From contig JBPWQW010000004.1 in assembly GCA_051814705.1 (NCBI GenBank), positions 310,001-374,000 of the forward strand: 64,000 nt of DNA, given 5' to 3'. Below the pieces are notes generated by a model that was not told where the DNA came from, searched no databases, and was given only the letters and a program-made list of their open reading frames with translations. Every line of letters begins with the position of its first letter. Within the stretch, counting starts at the first letter, position 1. The stretch comes from Geojedonia sp051814705. GTDB taxonomy: Bacteria > Bacteroidota > Bacteroidia > Flavobacteriales > Flavobacteriaceae. The position numbers were made by a program, and so were the translations under genes. This document shows positions 44,949 to 53,428 of this stretch, piece by piece.

Positions 44949-44970
44949 TTCCTTTTTTGAACAAAAGGAA
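44949..44970. terminator. Hairpin of terminator type
   Basis: TTCCTTTT (44949-44956) pairs perfectly with AAAAGGAA (44963-44970) around a 6-nt loop. It could be an attenuator of the small gene at 45088, though no T run follows directly. Confidence 0.35.
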
Positions 44971-45087
44971 TCTTATAAATTCGTTTTAGCATATAGTATG
45001 CCAACTAAATATCAATTTTAAACCCAAAAATTATGAAAACTATGAGAAGTTTCGGCCCCAAATTAATGACATATTTAAAAATATTAA

Positions 45088-45306
45088 ATGAACAGATTAT
45101 GCATTTACCCTAACGAAGTGGCGATCATAACCGGAAAAAGTATCAGTTCCTCAAGGGAGTTGATACGGAGGATCAAAGATGTTCACGTGAAGCGTAAACA
45201 TCAACTTGTCACAATTAAAGAGTTTTGTGATTATGAAGGTTTACCTTATGATGAGGTATTTAATATGATTAACAAGATTCCGTATGCTATTAAGCAAAAG
45301 GCTTAA
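45088..45306 (+). CDS. Small conserved hypothetical protein, possibly DNA-binding
   Basis: A 72-residue basic, soluble protein. Its middle (VAIITGKSISSSRELIRRIKDV, here cited in two parts: VAIITGKSISSSR and ELIRRIKDV) looks like a helix-turn-helix, followed by VTIKEFCDYEGLPYDEVFNM, a second helical pair. I recognise the general type as a small flavobacterial protein of unknown role seen near various accessory loci. No neighbour overlaps it; the Wzm permease starts 217 bp downstream. A DNA-binding function is inference from helical pattern and charge only. Confidence 0.65.
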   Translation: MNRLCIYPNEVAIITGKSISSSRELIRRIKDVHVKRKHQLVTIKEFCDYEGLPYDEVFNMINKIPYAIKQKA

Positions 45307-45523
45307 TTGTAATTTTATTTTTAGGATGCTCATGGAAAGACCCATCTGTTCATCCGTTGTACGCTATTGCCAAAGCGCGATATAATTATTTATTCTTTTT
45401 TATTTCCATCCTTTTTATTGTTTTGTTTTTTCTCCATTTTTAAAACTTAAAGTTGGAGGTTGTTGGTGGTTTTCAAGCGCATTTGTTATCTTAGCCCTAG
45501 TTAACAGATTGCTCTTAATTTCT

Positions 45524-46369
45524 ATGGCTTTAGAAACACGTATTTACCAAAAAGAAACTCATATCCACTTCGGGAAGCTATTAAAGGACAGTCTGTCGGA
45601 TATCTATGCGTCTCGGTTTTTGGCCAAGCAACTCGCTGTTCGGGATATTAAGGCGCAATACCGACAATCGTATTTAGGGATTTTATGGGCTTTTATCGCC
45701 CCTCTTACCACCGCTTTTGTCTGGATTTTTTTAAATAGCTCTGGAACGGTGCGCCTTTCGGCTACGGGGATTCCGTATCCTGTGTATGCCTTTTCGGGAA
45801 CCTTGCTGTGGGCCATTGTAACCGATGCCATTAATTCGCCCATGGGCAGTACCAATAGTGCTCGCTCCATTTTATCCAAAATCAATTTTCCCAAGGAGGC
45901 CCTGATTGTCTCAGGGATCTACAAATTGCTGTTTAACAGCGCTATAAAAATCATTCTGCTCTTGGTGTTTGTTTTTGTTTATGGTGTGGGTTTTCATTGG
46001 AGTTTACTGTTATTCCCGTTTGTTATTTTGGGTGCGGTGCTTTTTGGAACCACCTTTGGCTTGTTTATTACCCCTTTGGGCATGCTTTATAAAGATGTGG
46101 GTAAGCTCATCAGTTTTGGCTTGGGCTTTTTAATGTACGCTACCCCCGTGGTGTATGCCATTCCCAAAACAGGGCTTATGAAAACGCTTATGGAATGGAA
46201 TCCCTTAACGCCCATTATCCTGACCGCCCGAGATATGGTGGTTGGTTTTAGTCCAGAGTATCTGGTCTATTTCTTGGTGGTTGTGGGCTGTTGTATCCCT
46301 TTATTGTTTATAGGTTTGGTGTTGTATCGCATCTCCATTCCTATTCTTGTGGAGCGGATGAGTGGGTGA
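45524..46369 (+). CDS. wzm: ABC-2 type polysaccharide/O-antigen export permease (Wzm)
   Basis: A 281-residue inner-membrane permease with six hydrophobic segments. The N-terminal amphipathic part (FLAKQLAVRDIKAQYRQSYL) leading into GILWAFIAPLTTAFVWIF is the usual Wzm signature. With the ATPase Wzt it carries a complete lipid-linked glycan across the inner membrane. I prefer the ATG at 45524 to an in-frame start at 45509, because a weak promoter (TATCTTAG at 45487-45494, with a TTG 21 nt upstream) leaves almost no leader for the earlier one. Unusually, 739 bp of heptamer repeat separate it from wzt. Confidence 0.92.
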   Translation: MALETRIYQKETHIHFGKLLKDSLSDIYASRFLAKQLAVRDIKAQYRQSYLGILWAFIAPLTTAFVWIFLNSSGTVRLSATGIPYPVYAFSGTLLWAIVTDAINSPMGSTNSARSILSKINFPKEALIVSGIYKLLFNSAIKIILLLVFVFVYGVGFHWSLLLFPFVILGAVLFGTTFGLFITPLGMLYKDVGKLISFGLGFLMYATPVVYAIPKTGLMKTLMEWNPLTPIILTARDMVVGFSPEYLVYFLVVVGCCIPLLFIGLVLYRISIPILVERMSG

Positions 46370-46373
46370 AGTT

Positions 46374-47095
46374 GTTAGTTATTAATTATTGGTTATTAGG
46401 GATTAGTTATTAATTATTGGTTATTAAGGATTTTTGATTTACGATTTACGATGACCGAAAACGGATGTCTGAACACTGAAGACTGAAGACTGAAGACTGA
46501 AGACTGGAGACTGGAGACGGATGACCGATGACCGAAGACGGATGTCTGGAGACTGAAAACTGAAGACCGAAGACGGATGTCTGGAGACTGGAGACGGAAG
46601 ACGGAAGACGGATGTCTGAAGACTGAAGACTGGAGACTGGAGACTGGAGACTGAACACTGAAGACTGAAGACTGAAGACTGAAGACTGGAGACTGGAGAC
46701 GGATGACCGATGACCGAAGACGGATGTCTGAAGACCGAAGACGAATGTCTGAATATTGATCACTGAAGACTGAAGACTGAAGACTGGTATTGGGATTAGT
46801 TATTAATTATTGGTTATTAAGGATTTTTGATTTACGATTTACGATTTACGATGACCGAAGACCGAAGACGGATGTCTGAAGACTGAATACTGAACACTGA
46901 ATACTGAATACTGAAGACTGAAGACTGAAGACTGGTATTGGGATTAGTTATTGGTTATTAGGGATTAGTTATTAATTATTAGTTATTAAGGATTTTTGAT
47001 TTACGAATTACGAATCACAAATCACAAATCACGAATTACGGATCACGAATCACGAATCACGAATCACGAATCACGATTCACAATTTAGGGTTAGG
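46374..47095. repeat. Heptamer-phased repeat tract (large copy) between wzm and wzt
   Basis: About 720 bp in which nearly every unit is 7 bp long. Blocks of GAAGACT/GGAGACT/GATGTCT variants alternate with blocks like TATTAAT TATTGGT TATTAAG and GATTTAC GATTTAC, and the tract ends with GAATCAC repeats. The phase is held across changes of sequence, with an 8-mer (GGTATTGG) at each junction between the GAAGACT and TATTAAT blocks. The tract starts just after the wzm stop codon and ends 13 bp before the wzt start. The gap carries no real gene. Confidence 0.92.
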
Positions 47096-47108
47096 ATTAT
47101 AAAAATAC

Positions 47109-48317
47109 ATGGAAGAACAAGACGACATCTTAGTAAAAGTAGAAGGCCTCTCCAAAAAGTTTTGTAAGGACCTCAAGACCAGTTTGTGGTATGGGATTAA
47201 GGACCTGATCTCGGGGGTGCGGGGGCATGCCCACGAACGGCTGTTGCGCCCCAAGGAGTTTTGGGCGGTAAAGGATATTAGTTTTGAACTCAAGCGTGGC
47301 GAGTGCCTGGGCTTGATAGGGCATAACGGGGCAGGAAAATCTACCCTTTTAAAAATATTGAATGGCTTGATTAACCCCGATGCCGGCAAGGTGACCATTA
47401 AAGGGCGTGTGGGGGCTTTAATTGAGTTGGGGGCAGGTTTTAACCCCATTTTAAGCGGGCGTGAAAATATTTATAACAACGGTGCCATTTTGGGCTTTAC
47501 AAAAAAGGAGATTGACGCCAAACTACAGACCATTATCGCGTTTGCCGAGCTGGAAGAGTTTATCGATATGCCCGTACAAAATTATAGCAGCGGGATGAAG
47601 GTTAGGCTGGGCTTTGCCATTGCAGCCCAAATGGAACCCGATGTGTTGATTATTGATGAGGTATTGGCGGTTGGGGATTTGGGATTTATTTTAAAGTGTT
47701 TTAAAACCATAGACACCATTTTGCCACATACTGCTGTAATTTTTGTAAGCCATAGTATGCCTATGGTGTCGCGTATTTGCACTCAAATTATGTTGATGGA
47801 TCATGGTATTGCTGAATTTCAGGGCAATGATGTGGGTAAAGCTATTGATTTATATTATAGCCGATTTGCTGAAAATGAAAATACTGTAGTTTTTGATGAT
47901 GGTACTATTGAACTTGAAATGGTCAAGATTGAAGATGTAATAGAGAATAGTGAAGGTTTATCGTTAATTGATTGGAATTCGAATTTAAAAATTTATTTCA
48001 AGTTTAAGTTAAAGAAGAAATTAAATGAACTGCCTATTTTTAAGATTATTATATTTGATAAAGAACAGAGACCAGTTGGTGTGTTTACAGAAAATGATGA
48101 CAATTCAGAATTAAATTTTACAAATAAAAGTATAGAGTTTTATGCCATACATGATAGGTTACAGTTGTCAAAAGGAATTTATTCAATTAATATTCTTGTA
48201 GCTAAAGGAAGAATTCGAGCGCCAATATTAAGGCAAAATGATATCATCAAGTTTCAAGTTTGCCATGAAATGGATATATGGCCGCCTTATTTATTATCCG
48301 CTAACTATAGTAAATAA
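47109..48317 (+). CDS. wzt: Polysaccharide ABC transporter ATP-binding protein (Wzt) with substrate-binding C-domain
   Basis: A 402-residue ATPase of the O-antigen/teichoic-acid export type. Walker A is GHNGAGKST (residues 71-79), the signature is YSSGMKVRLGFAIA and Walker B VLIIDEVLAVGD. After about residue 250 a beta-sandwich Wzt_C domain follows (LKIYFKFKLKKKL, KGIYSINILVAKGR), which in other bacteria recognises the end of the finished chain. Base use changes inside the gene: the ATPase part is GC-rich for this genome, while from about 47.8 kb on it becomes very AT-rich, as in the genes that follow. Confidence 0.93.
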   Translation: MEEQDDILVKVEGLSKKFCKDLKTSLWYGIKDLISGVRGHAHERLLRPKEFWAVKDISFELKRGECLGLIGHNGAGKSTLLKILNGLINPDAGKVTIKGRVGALIELGAGFNPILSGRENIYNNGAILGFTKKEIDAKLQTIIAFAELEEFIDMPVQNYSSGMKVRLGFAIAAQMEPDVLIIDEVLAVGDLGFILKCFKTIDTILPHTAVIFVSHSMPMVSRICTQIMLMDHGIAEFQGNDVGKAIDLYYSRFAENENTVVFDDGTIELEMVKIEDVIENSEGLSLIDWNSNLKIYFKFKLKKKLNELPIFKIIIFDKEQRPVGVFTENDDNSELNFTNKSIEFYAIHDRLQLSKGIYSINILVAKGRIRAPILRQNDIIKFQVCHEMDIWPPYLLSANYSK

Positions 48318-48326
48318 CAAGGACTC

Positions 48327-49091
48327 ATGTTTTTTAAGGAGAAATTTAGAATTAATTTTATAGTAATTGGAGTACAAAAAGGAGGTACAACTGCGTTGGA
48401 TAACTACTTAAGACAAAATCCAAATATTGAAATGGGTTATATTAAAGAAATTCATTTTTTTGATAATGTGAAATATTTTGAAAACAAACAAACAAATTAT
48501 GACATATATCACAAGAATTTTAATCTTCAAGAAAATGGAAAAATATTTGGGGAAGTAACACCAAGTTATATTTTTTTAGAAGAGTCAATTGGTCGAATAA
48601 AAAAGTATAATCCTGAAATTAAATTAATTGCAATTTTAAGAAATCCCATCGATAGAGCATTTTCTAATTGGAATATGGAGATTAGAAGAAAAAATGAAAA
48701 AAAGTCTTTTTTAATGTGTATAAATGAGGAAATAAATCAAATTTCCGAAGATCAACTAGATTTAAATATCTACAGTTCTTACATTAAAAGAGGGTTTTAT
48801 AAAAGACAAATTGAAAATATTCAAAAATATTTTAATCGTGACCAAGTTTTGTATATTAAGTATGAGGATTTTTTCTTAAGGCATACAGAAGAATTAAAAA
48901 AAATTTATTCTTTTTTAGAAGTTGAGACTTTAGAAACTAACATTAAAAAAGAAACAGTACACAAAATTGAATACGTTAATAATATTTCTTTAGAAGAAAA
49001 GAGCATTCTTTATAATATTTATAAAAACGATATTCAATATGTTGAAAAAAATATTGGTTGGAACTGTGATGATTGGAAGTTAAAAGAGTAA
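48327..49091 (+). CDS. Sulfotransferase domain protein
   Basis: A 254-residue PAPS-dependent sulfotransferase. The 5'-phosphosulfate loop is INFIVIGVQKGGTTALDNYL and the 3'-phosphate element is LIAILRNPIDRAFSNWNMEI; the region between has KEIHFFDNVKYF, common in heparan- and nodulation-type carbohydrate sulfotransferases. It probably puts sulfate on a sugar of the exported glycan. It lies 9 bp after wzt, is very AT-rich, and is followed by a methyltransferase gene after 2 bp, so it belongs to the long operon. Confidence 0.9.
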   Translation: MFFKEKFRINFIVIGVQKGGTTALDNYLRQNPNIEMGYIKEIHFFDNVKYFENKQTNYDIYHKNFNLQENGKIFGEVTPSYIFLEESIGRIKKYNPEIKLIAILRNPIDRAFSNWNMEIRRKNEKKSFLMCINEEINQISEDQLDLNIYSSYIKRGFYKRQIENIQKYFNRDQVLYIKYEDFFLRHTEELKKIYSFLEVETLETNIKKETVHKIEYVNNISLEEKSILYNIYKNDIQYVEKNIGWNCDDWKLKE

Positions 49092-49093
49092 AT

Positions 49094-49981
49094 ATGTTAA
49101 GTAAATTAAAAAAAGGTATTAAAAAATTGCTTTTACGTGATGAAACTAAATTAGATATAATTTCTTTAGAAGAAAAGTATTTAAAATATGACAAATCAAT
49201 CATCCATAGAACAAATAATATTCAGAATATTCCAATTAAAAAATACAGAACAGGGGGTAAAAATTCTTATGCTGAATGGGCACACGTTATTGGAATATTT
49301 CAAACATTATTATATACTCAACTTGAAAAAAAAATAGATAATAAAATTTTGGATTTTGGTTGTGGAACTGGTTTACTTTCTATGGCTGCTCAAAACTTTA
49401 TTAATAATAATGGTTTTTATTTGGGTATAGACTTAAACAAAGAAGAAATTGAATTTTGCAAACTGAATTATAAAAACCCTAATATTAATTTTAAGCATAT
49501 TGAAGCTAATAATGCCTTTTATTCAAAAACTAATGAAAAAAATAAAAATCATTGGGATATAGAAAACAACTCCATAGACATGGTAACTGCTTTGTCTGTT
49601 TGGACACATTTAAATGAGGCAGATGCTATTTTTTATTTTAAGGAGGTAAGTAGAGTTCTTAAAAAAGGTGGTAAAGCCATAATTACCTTTTTCTATTTAG
49701 ATGAAAAATATTTTGAATCCTTAAAGAGTAGAACAAGTGAAAATGGGAAATATCATGCAACATCGCAATTGGAGTGGATTTTTAATACAAAAGCTTATCA
49801 ATCCAATAATTGGTTTTATCCAGAAAGATTAGATATTCCAGAAAAGGCTATTGGTATTACAAAAGAAGGGATAGAATTTTTAATTAAAGAGTGTGGTCTA
49901 AAACTAATAGAATATTTTCCTGGTAATTGGAAAGAGGTTCCAGGAATGTTTTTTCAAGACATATTAGTTTTCCAAAAATAG
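49094..49981 (+). CDS. SAM-dependent methyltransferase
   Basis: A 295-residue class I methyltransferase. Motif I is KILDFGCGTGLLSMAAQNF, followed by LGIDLNKEEIEFC, and VTALSVWTHLNEADAIFYF with VSRVLKKGGKAIITFF give motifs II-III. I chose the ATG at 49094 (MLSKLKKGIKKLLLRDE) over a TTG 21 bp upstream that overlaps the sulfotransferase gene. A glycan methyltransferase is the natural reading from context, for example on a sugar hydroxyl or chain end. Very AT-rich, like its neighbours. Confidence 0.87.
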   Translation: MLSKLKKGIKKLLLRDETKLDIISLEEKYLKYDKSIIHRTNNIQNIPIKKYRTGGKNSYAEWAHVIGIFQTLLYTQLEKKIDNKILDFGCGTGLLSMAAQNFINNNGFYLGIDLNKEEIEFCKLNYKNPNINFKHIEANNAFYSKTNEKNKNHWDIENNSIDMVTALSVWTHLNEADAIFYFKEVSRVLKKGGKAIITFFYLDEKYFESLKSRTSENGKYHATSQLEWIFNTKAYQSNNWFYPERLDIPEKAIGITKEGIEFLIKECGLKLIEYFPGNWKEVPGMFFQDILVFQK

Positions 49982-49991
49982 ATATGATAAA

Positions 49992-50672
49992 ATGATATCC
50001 CATAAACACAAATGTATTTTTATACATATTCCAAAAACTGCGGGAATGAGTATAAGCTGCTTTTTTCACCCCAATATAAAATTTCATTATGCTAAACCAG
50101 ATTATGAACGATTATTTGGTTGGTGTCCAAAACGCAAACTGCATATGCAACATGCTACTACCAAACAATTATTGGAAACCGAGTTAATTACAGAAACACA
50201 ATGGAAAACGTATTATAAATTTACTTTTGTTAGAAACCCATGGGATAGAGCCTATTCAGATTATATGTGGGTTCAAGATTTTGCTAAAGTAAAGGGAAGT
50301 TTTAAAGATTATATTAATTGTAATAATGCGTTTGAAGGTATTTTTAATGATAATTCAAACAATAAATATTTAGGAGATCATCTTTTGCCCCAATCTGACT
50401 TTTTTGATTTAAATGGCAAATTTGCTTTGGACTTTGTTGGAAGATTTGAGAATTTTAATTTTGATATTCAGATTGTATTAAAAAATTTATCAGTAAATAG
50501 AAAGTTTGATGCAAATCATAATAAAAGCAATCGCAAAAGTGATTACTCCCTTTTTTATAGTAATTCGAATATGAAAATAATTGAAGAGCGATATAAAGTA
50601 GATATCGATAATTTTGGATATCAATTTGAAGACCATAGAAAAGGATTATATTATCTTAAAAAATTAATTTAA
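49992..50672 (+). CDS. Sulfotransferase family 2 protein
   Basis: A 226-residue PAPS-dependent sulfotransferase. HKCIFIHIPKTAGMSISCFF holds the phosphosulfate loop typical of the carbohydrate Sulfotransfer_2 family, and FTFVRNPWDRAYSDYMWVQD the 3'-phosphate site. The C-terminal part keeps LPQSDFFDLNGKFALDFVGR, matching the family's later conserved block. It is the second of three sulfotransferases in the locus and likely modifies a different sugar position. It lies 10 bp after the methyltransferase and 4 bp before the next gene. Confidence 0.9.
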   Translation: MISHKHKCIFIHIPKTAGMSISCFFHPNIKFHYAKPDYERLFGWCPKRKLHMQHATTKQLLETELITETQWKTYYKFTFVRNPWDRAYSDYMWVQDFAKVKGSFKDYINCNNAFEGIFNDNSNNKYLGDHLLPQSDFFDLNGKFALDFVGRFENFNFDIQIVLKNLSVNRKFDANHNKSNRKSDYSLFYSNSNMKIIEERYKVDIDNFGYQFEDHRKGLYYLKKLI

Positions 50673-50676
50673 TAAT

Positions 50677-51459
50677 TTGTTTAAAAGACTAAAGAACCTA
50701 ATAAAAAATAAAATAATTGCTATTTGTGAAAACAATATAGGTAACTTCATTTTTAAACAAACAGGATTTTGTCCTTGCTGTGAACAAGACGTAACTTTTA
50801 TAGCGAGGCACCATTGGTTACGAGATCACTTTAAATGTAGTAACTGTAATTCGATACCCAGAGAGCGCGCTTTGATGCTTACTATTAAAAATGAATATCC
50901 TAATTGGGCTCATTTGAAAATACATGAATCTTCACCAGGACCTAGAGGTCACAGTGTTTTATTGCGAAAAAAAGCAAAATATTATACTGAAACCCAATAT
51001 TTTAGTGATCAACCATTGGGCAGTTATGTAAAAGGTGTTAGAAACGAAGATTTAGAACAGCAAACTTTTGAAGATGAAAGTTTTGATTTGGTCGTCACAT
51101 CTGACGTCATGGAGCATATATACGAGCCTGATAAAGCGTTTAAAGAGATATACCGTACCTTAAAACCTGGTGGTGCTCATATTTTTTCGGTGCCTATAAT
51201 CAATAAACATAAAACGACAGAGCGCTGGGCAAAAAAGGGTGCTGATGGGGAACCCGTTTTTTTATTTGAACCAGAATGGCACGGAAACCCAATAGATAAA
51301 AAAGGTTCTCCTGTTACGTTTCATTGGGGCTATGATATTAAGGACTATATTATTAAGCATACAAAAGGAGATTGCCAAATAGTGTATATTGACGATTTAC
51401 ATCACGGCATTAGAGCCGAATACATAGAGATTATTGTTGCAAAAAAACCAGTATTATAA
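50677..51459 (+). CDS. Methyltransferase with N-terminal zinc-ribbon-like CxxC pair
   Basis: A 260-residue protein starting at a TTG. A CxxC pair (C32/C35 and C54/C57, within FCPCCEQDV and FKCSNCNSI) forms a zinc-ribbon-like start. A class I methyltransferase follows, seen in the acidic and post-motif region LVVTSDVMEHIYEPDKAFKE and RTLKPGGAHIFSVPI. The motif I glycine-rich loop is weak, so activity is not certain. This arrangement occurs in polysaccharide loci. Its last base overlaps the first of the next gene (TAATG). Confidence 0.8.
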   Translation: MFKRLKNLIKNKIIAICENNIGNFIFKQTGFCPCCEQDVTFIARHHWLRDHFKCSNCNSIPRERALMLTIKNEYPNWAHLKIHESSPGPRGHSVLLRKKAKYYTETQYFSDQPLGSYVKGVRNEDLEQQTFEDESFDLVVTSDVMEHIYEPDKAFKEIYRTLKPGGAHIFSVPIINKHKTTERWAKKGADGEPVFLFEPEWHGNPIDKKGSPVTFHWGYDIKDYIIKHTKGDCQIVYIDDLHHGIRAEYIEIIVAKKPVL

Positions 51460-52538
51460 TGCCCAAATTAAGACCCATAGCTTTTGTGTTGCCACAATTT
51501 CATCCCATACCTGAAAATGATGCCTGGTGGGGTGAAGGCTTTACGGAATGGACCAATGTAAAAAAAGCAAAGCCCTTATTTAGGGGGCACTATCAGCCCC
51601 ATGTCCCAACCGATTTGGGGTATTACGATTTGAGACAACCAGAAGCCCGAGAAGCACAAGCGGCTCTTGCCCAAGCCTACGGTATTCAGGGGTTTTGTTA
51701 TTACCACTATTGGTTTAATGGGAAACGCTTGCTCAATTACCCTATAGATGAGATCCTACGATTACAAAAACCCGATATGCCCTTTATGTTGTGCTGGGCC
51801 AATGAAAATTGGACGCGGCGTTGGGATGGTAAGGACGAAGAAATCTTAATAAAACAAGATTATAATATTGAAGATGATAAAAATCATATGCGCTGGCTTT
51901 GTCAGCATGTGTTTTGTGACGAACGCTATATTAGAGTAGAAGGTAAGCCTGTTTTTGTTATCTATAGACATAGTTTGTTTCCGGATATAAAAAAAACCGT
52001 GGCTATTTGGAGAACAATAGCCAAGGAGGAATTTGGATTTAAAGATTTGTATTTATGTATTACAGATAGTTTCGGCGATAATACGACGCCTGATGTAATT
52101 GGTTTTGATGCCGCTATTGAATTTTCACCGTTAGCAGTTTTAAAGCATAAAACACCTATTGCCCCAAAAAAGAAACTATTTAGTTTATTTAAAAAGAGAC
52201 AGAAACCTATAGGAATTGATTTAAGGGATTTTAGCCAAGGTGTAAAAGATTGTATATGCCGTACAGATGTTAATTATAAATTATATAGAAGTGTCACACC
52301 TGCATGGGATAATACTCCGAGGAGAGGTATTAATGGGATAATTGCATTAGGAAGTAACCCAGAACTTTATTTTGAATGGTTACAACATATTGTGAAGCAT
52401 TTTAAACCCTATTCGAAAGAGGAAAATTTTGTGTTTATTAATGCCATGAATGAATGGGCAGAAGGGAATCATTTAGAACCCTGTATAAAATATGGAACGG
52501 CTTATTTAGAAGCTACAAAAAAAGCATTTGAATCTTGA
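51459..52538 (+). CDS. WbsX-like glycosyltransferase/GH99-like protein
   Basis: A 359-residue protein of the glycosyltransferase WbsX family, related by fold to GH99-type enzymes. The start RPIAFVLPQFHPIPENDAWW leads to GEGFTEWTNVKKAKPLFRGH, then YGIQGFCYYHYWFNGKRLL, FMLCWANENWTRRWDG, and the closing NAMNEWAEGNHLEP. Such proteins are found in O-antigen and capsule loci; whether they transfer or cut sugars is not settled. Base composition is higher in GC than the preceding genes. It is coupled to both neighbours by overlaps. Confidence 0.9.
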   Translation: MPKLRPIAFVLPQFHPIPENDAWWGEGFTEWTNVKKAKPLFRGHYQPHVPTDLGYYDLRQPEAREAQAALAQAYGIQGFCYYHYWFNGKRLLNYPIDEILRLQKPDMPFMLCWANENWTRRWDGKDEEILIKQDYNIEDDKNHMRWLCQHVFCDERYIRVEGKPVFVIYRHSLFPDIKKTVAIWRTIAKEEFGFKDLYLCITDSFGDNTTPDVIGFDAAIEFSPLAVLKHKTPIAPKKKLFSLFKKRQKPIGIDLRDFSQGVKDCICRTDVNYKLYRSVTPAWDNTPRRGINGIIALGSNPELYFEWLQHIVKHFKPYSKEENFVFINAMNEWAEGNHLEPCIKYGTAYLEATKKAFES

Positions 52539-53428
52539 ATCCCAAAGTCTCTATAATCGTTCCCAATTATAATCACGCGGTGTTTTTACAGCAGCGTTTA
52601 GAGAGTGTGTTTAATCAAAGCTATCAAGATTTTGAAGTTATTTTATTGGATGATACTTCAACAGATGATAGCTTAGCTTTTCTAGAGGCTTATAGAAACC
52701 ACCCTAAAGTTTCTCATTTTATCATTAATGCAGAAAATTCTGGAAGCCCCTTTAAACAATGGCAAAAAGGGTTGGCATTGGCCAAAGGCGACTATATTTG
52801 GATTGCCGAGAGTGATGATTATTGTGAGCTTAATTTTTTGGAGATATTAATGGGTAAGTTGTCTAAGGACACGGTTTTAGTTTACTGTGCCTCTAACTTA
52901 ATTAAAGCAGATGGAGCGCTCATTGGAAGACAAAAATGGGCTGATGCTCTCGATACACAGAGGTGGCAACACAGTTTTAGCAATGACGGTATACATGAAG
53001 TACAACATTATTTGCGATTCAGAAATACCATACCCAATGCCAGCGCTGTAATTTTTAAAAAGGAAGCTGTAAAAATTGAAAAGATTGCTACAGATTTTAA
53101 ATTTTGTGGTGACTGGAACTTGTGGATCGCTATTTTAAAACAGGGTAACATCGTCTATCACGCACAATGTTTAAATTATTTTAGAAACCATAGTAGCAAT
53201 ACAAGACATATTAAACGCATTGCATTAGAAAAACTGCGTTATAAAGAGTATCATCAAATTGTATGTGAAAACAGTTCTTTTTTGGAGCGTATTGTTAATC
53301 GGCGTCAGTATTTGTGGATTTTAAAAGAATGGAAACAAAAACACGTTCATTTAGACAAGTTTACTATTTTTAAGGTTAAGATGCCCATAATTTTAAAACT
53401 ACATTATCTTATAAAAAAAATAGTATGA
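52535..53428 (+). CDS. GT2 family glycosyltransferase
   Basis: A 297-residue GT-A enzyme: VSIIVPNYNHAVFLQQRLES, VILLDDTSTDDSLAFL, and the metal-binding DYIWIAESDDYCELNFLE. CGDWNLWIAILKQG and the later charged helix are typical of O-antigen chain-building GT2 members. The TTG start overlaps the previous stop codon (TTGA), so translational coupling is probable. Donor and acceptor sugars are unknown. It is in the stretch where base composition falls again toward AT. Confidence 0.9.
   Translation: MNPKVSIIVPNYNHAVFLQQRLESVFNQSYQDFEVILLDDTSTDDSLAFLEAYRNHPKVSHFIINAENSGSPFKQWQKGLALAKGDYIWIAESDDYCELNFLEILMGKLSKDTVLVYCASNLIKADGALIGRQKWADALDTQRWQHSFSNDGIHEVQHYLRFRNTIPNASAVIFKKEAVKIEKIATDFKFCGDWNLWIAILKQGNIVYHAQCLNYFRNHSSNTRHIKRIALEKLRYKEYHQIVCENSSFLERIVNRRQYLWILKEWKQKHVHLDKFTIFKVKMPIILKLHYLIKKIV

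Larger units (their letters stand above)
44338..45087. other. 750-bp AT-rich region without a convincing gene
   Basis: Strongly T-rich on the + strand, with a 79-residue frame at 44489-44728 that has no family features. It contains three tandem copies of CTCGGGCGTAT (44673-44705), a perfect palindrome at 44923-44940 and a hairpin at 44949-44970. A 26-codon frame (45033-45113) overlaps the start of the next gene and could be a leader peptide. It may hold decayed DNA of a former gene. Confidence 0.5.

Noticed and set aside
45033..45113. 26-codon frame (MKTMRSFGPKLMTYLK...) overlapping the start of the 72-residue gene
   Set aside because: Could be a leader peptide, but there is no supporting signal; mentioned only within the intergenic entry.
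45292..45443. Frame with a hydrophobic C-terminal segment after the 72-residue gene (SWKDPSVHPLYAIAKARYNY)
   Set aside because: Looks like a tail-anchored protein but has no acceptable start codon; may be a decayed fragment.
46446..46763. Minus-strand 105-residue frame with repeated SSVFSLQ
   Set aside because: Three heptamers equal seven codons, so the repeat stays open by itself; the protein is only a translation of the repeat tract.
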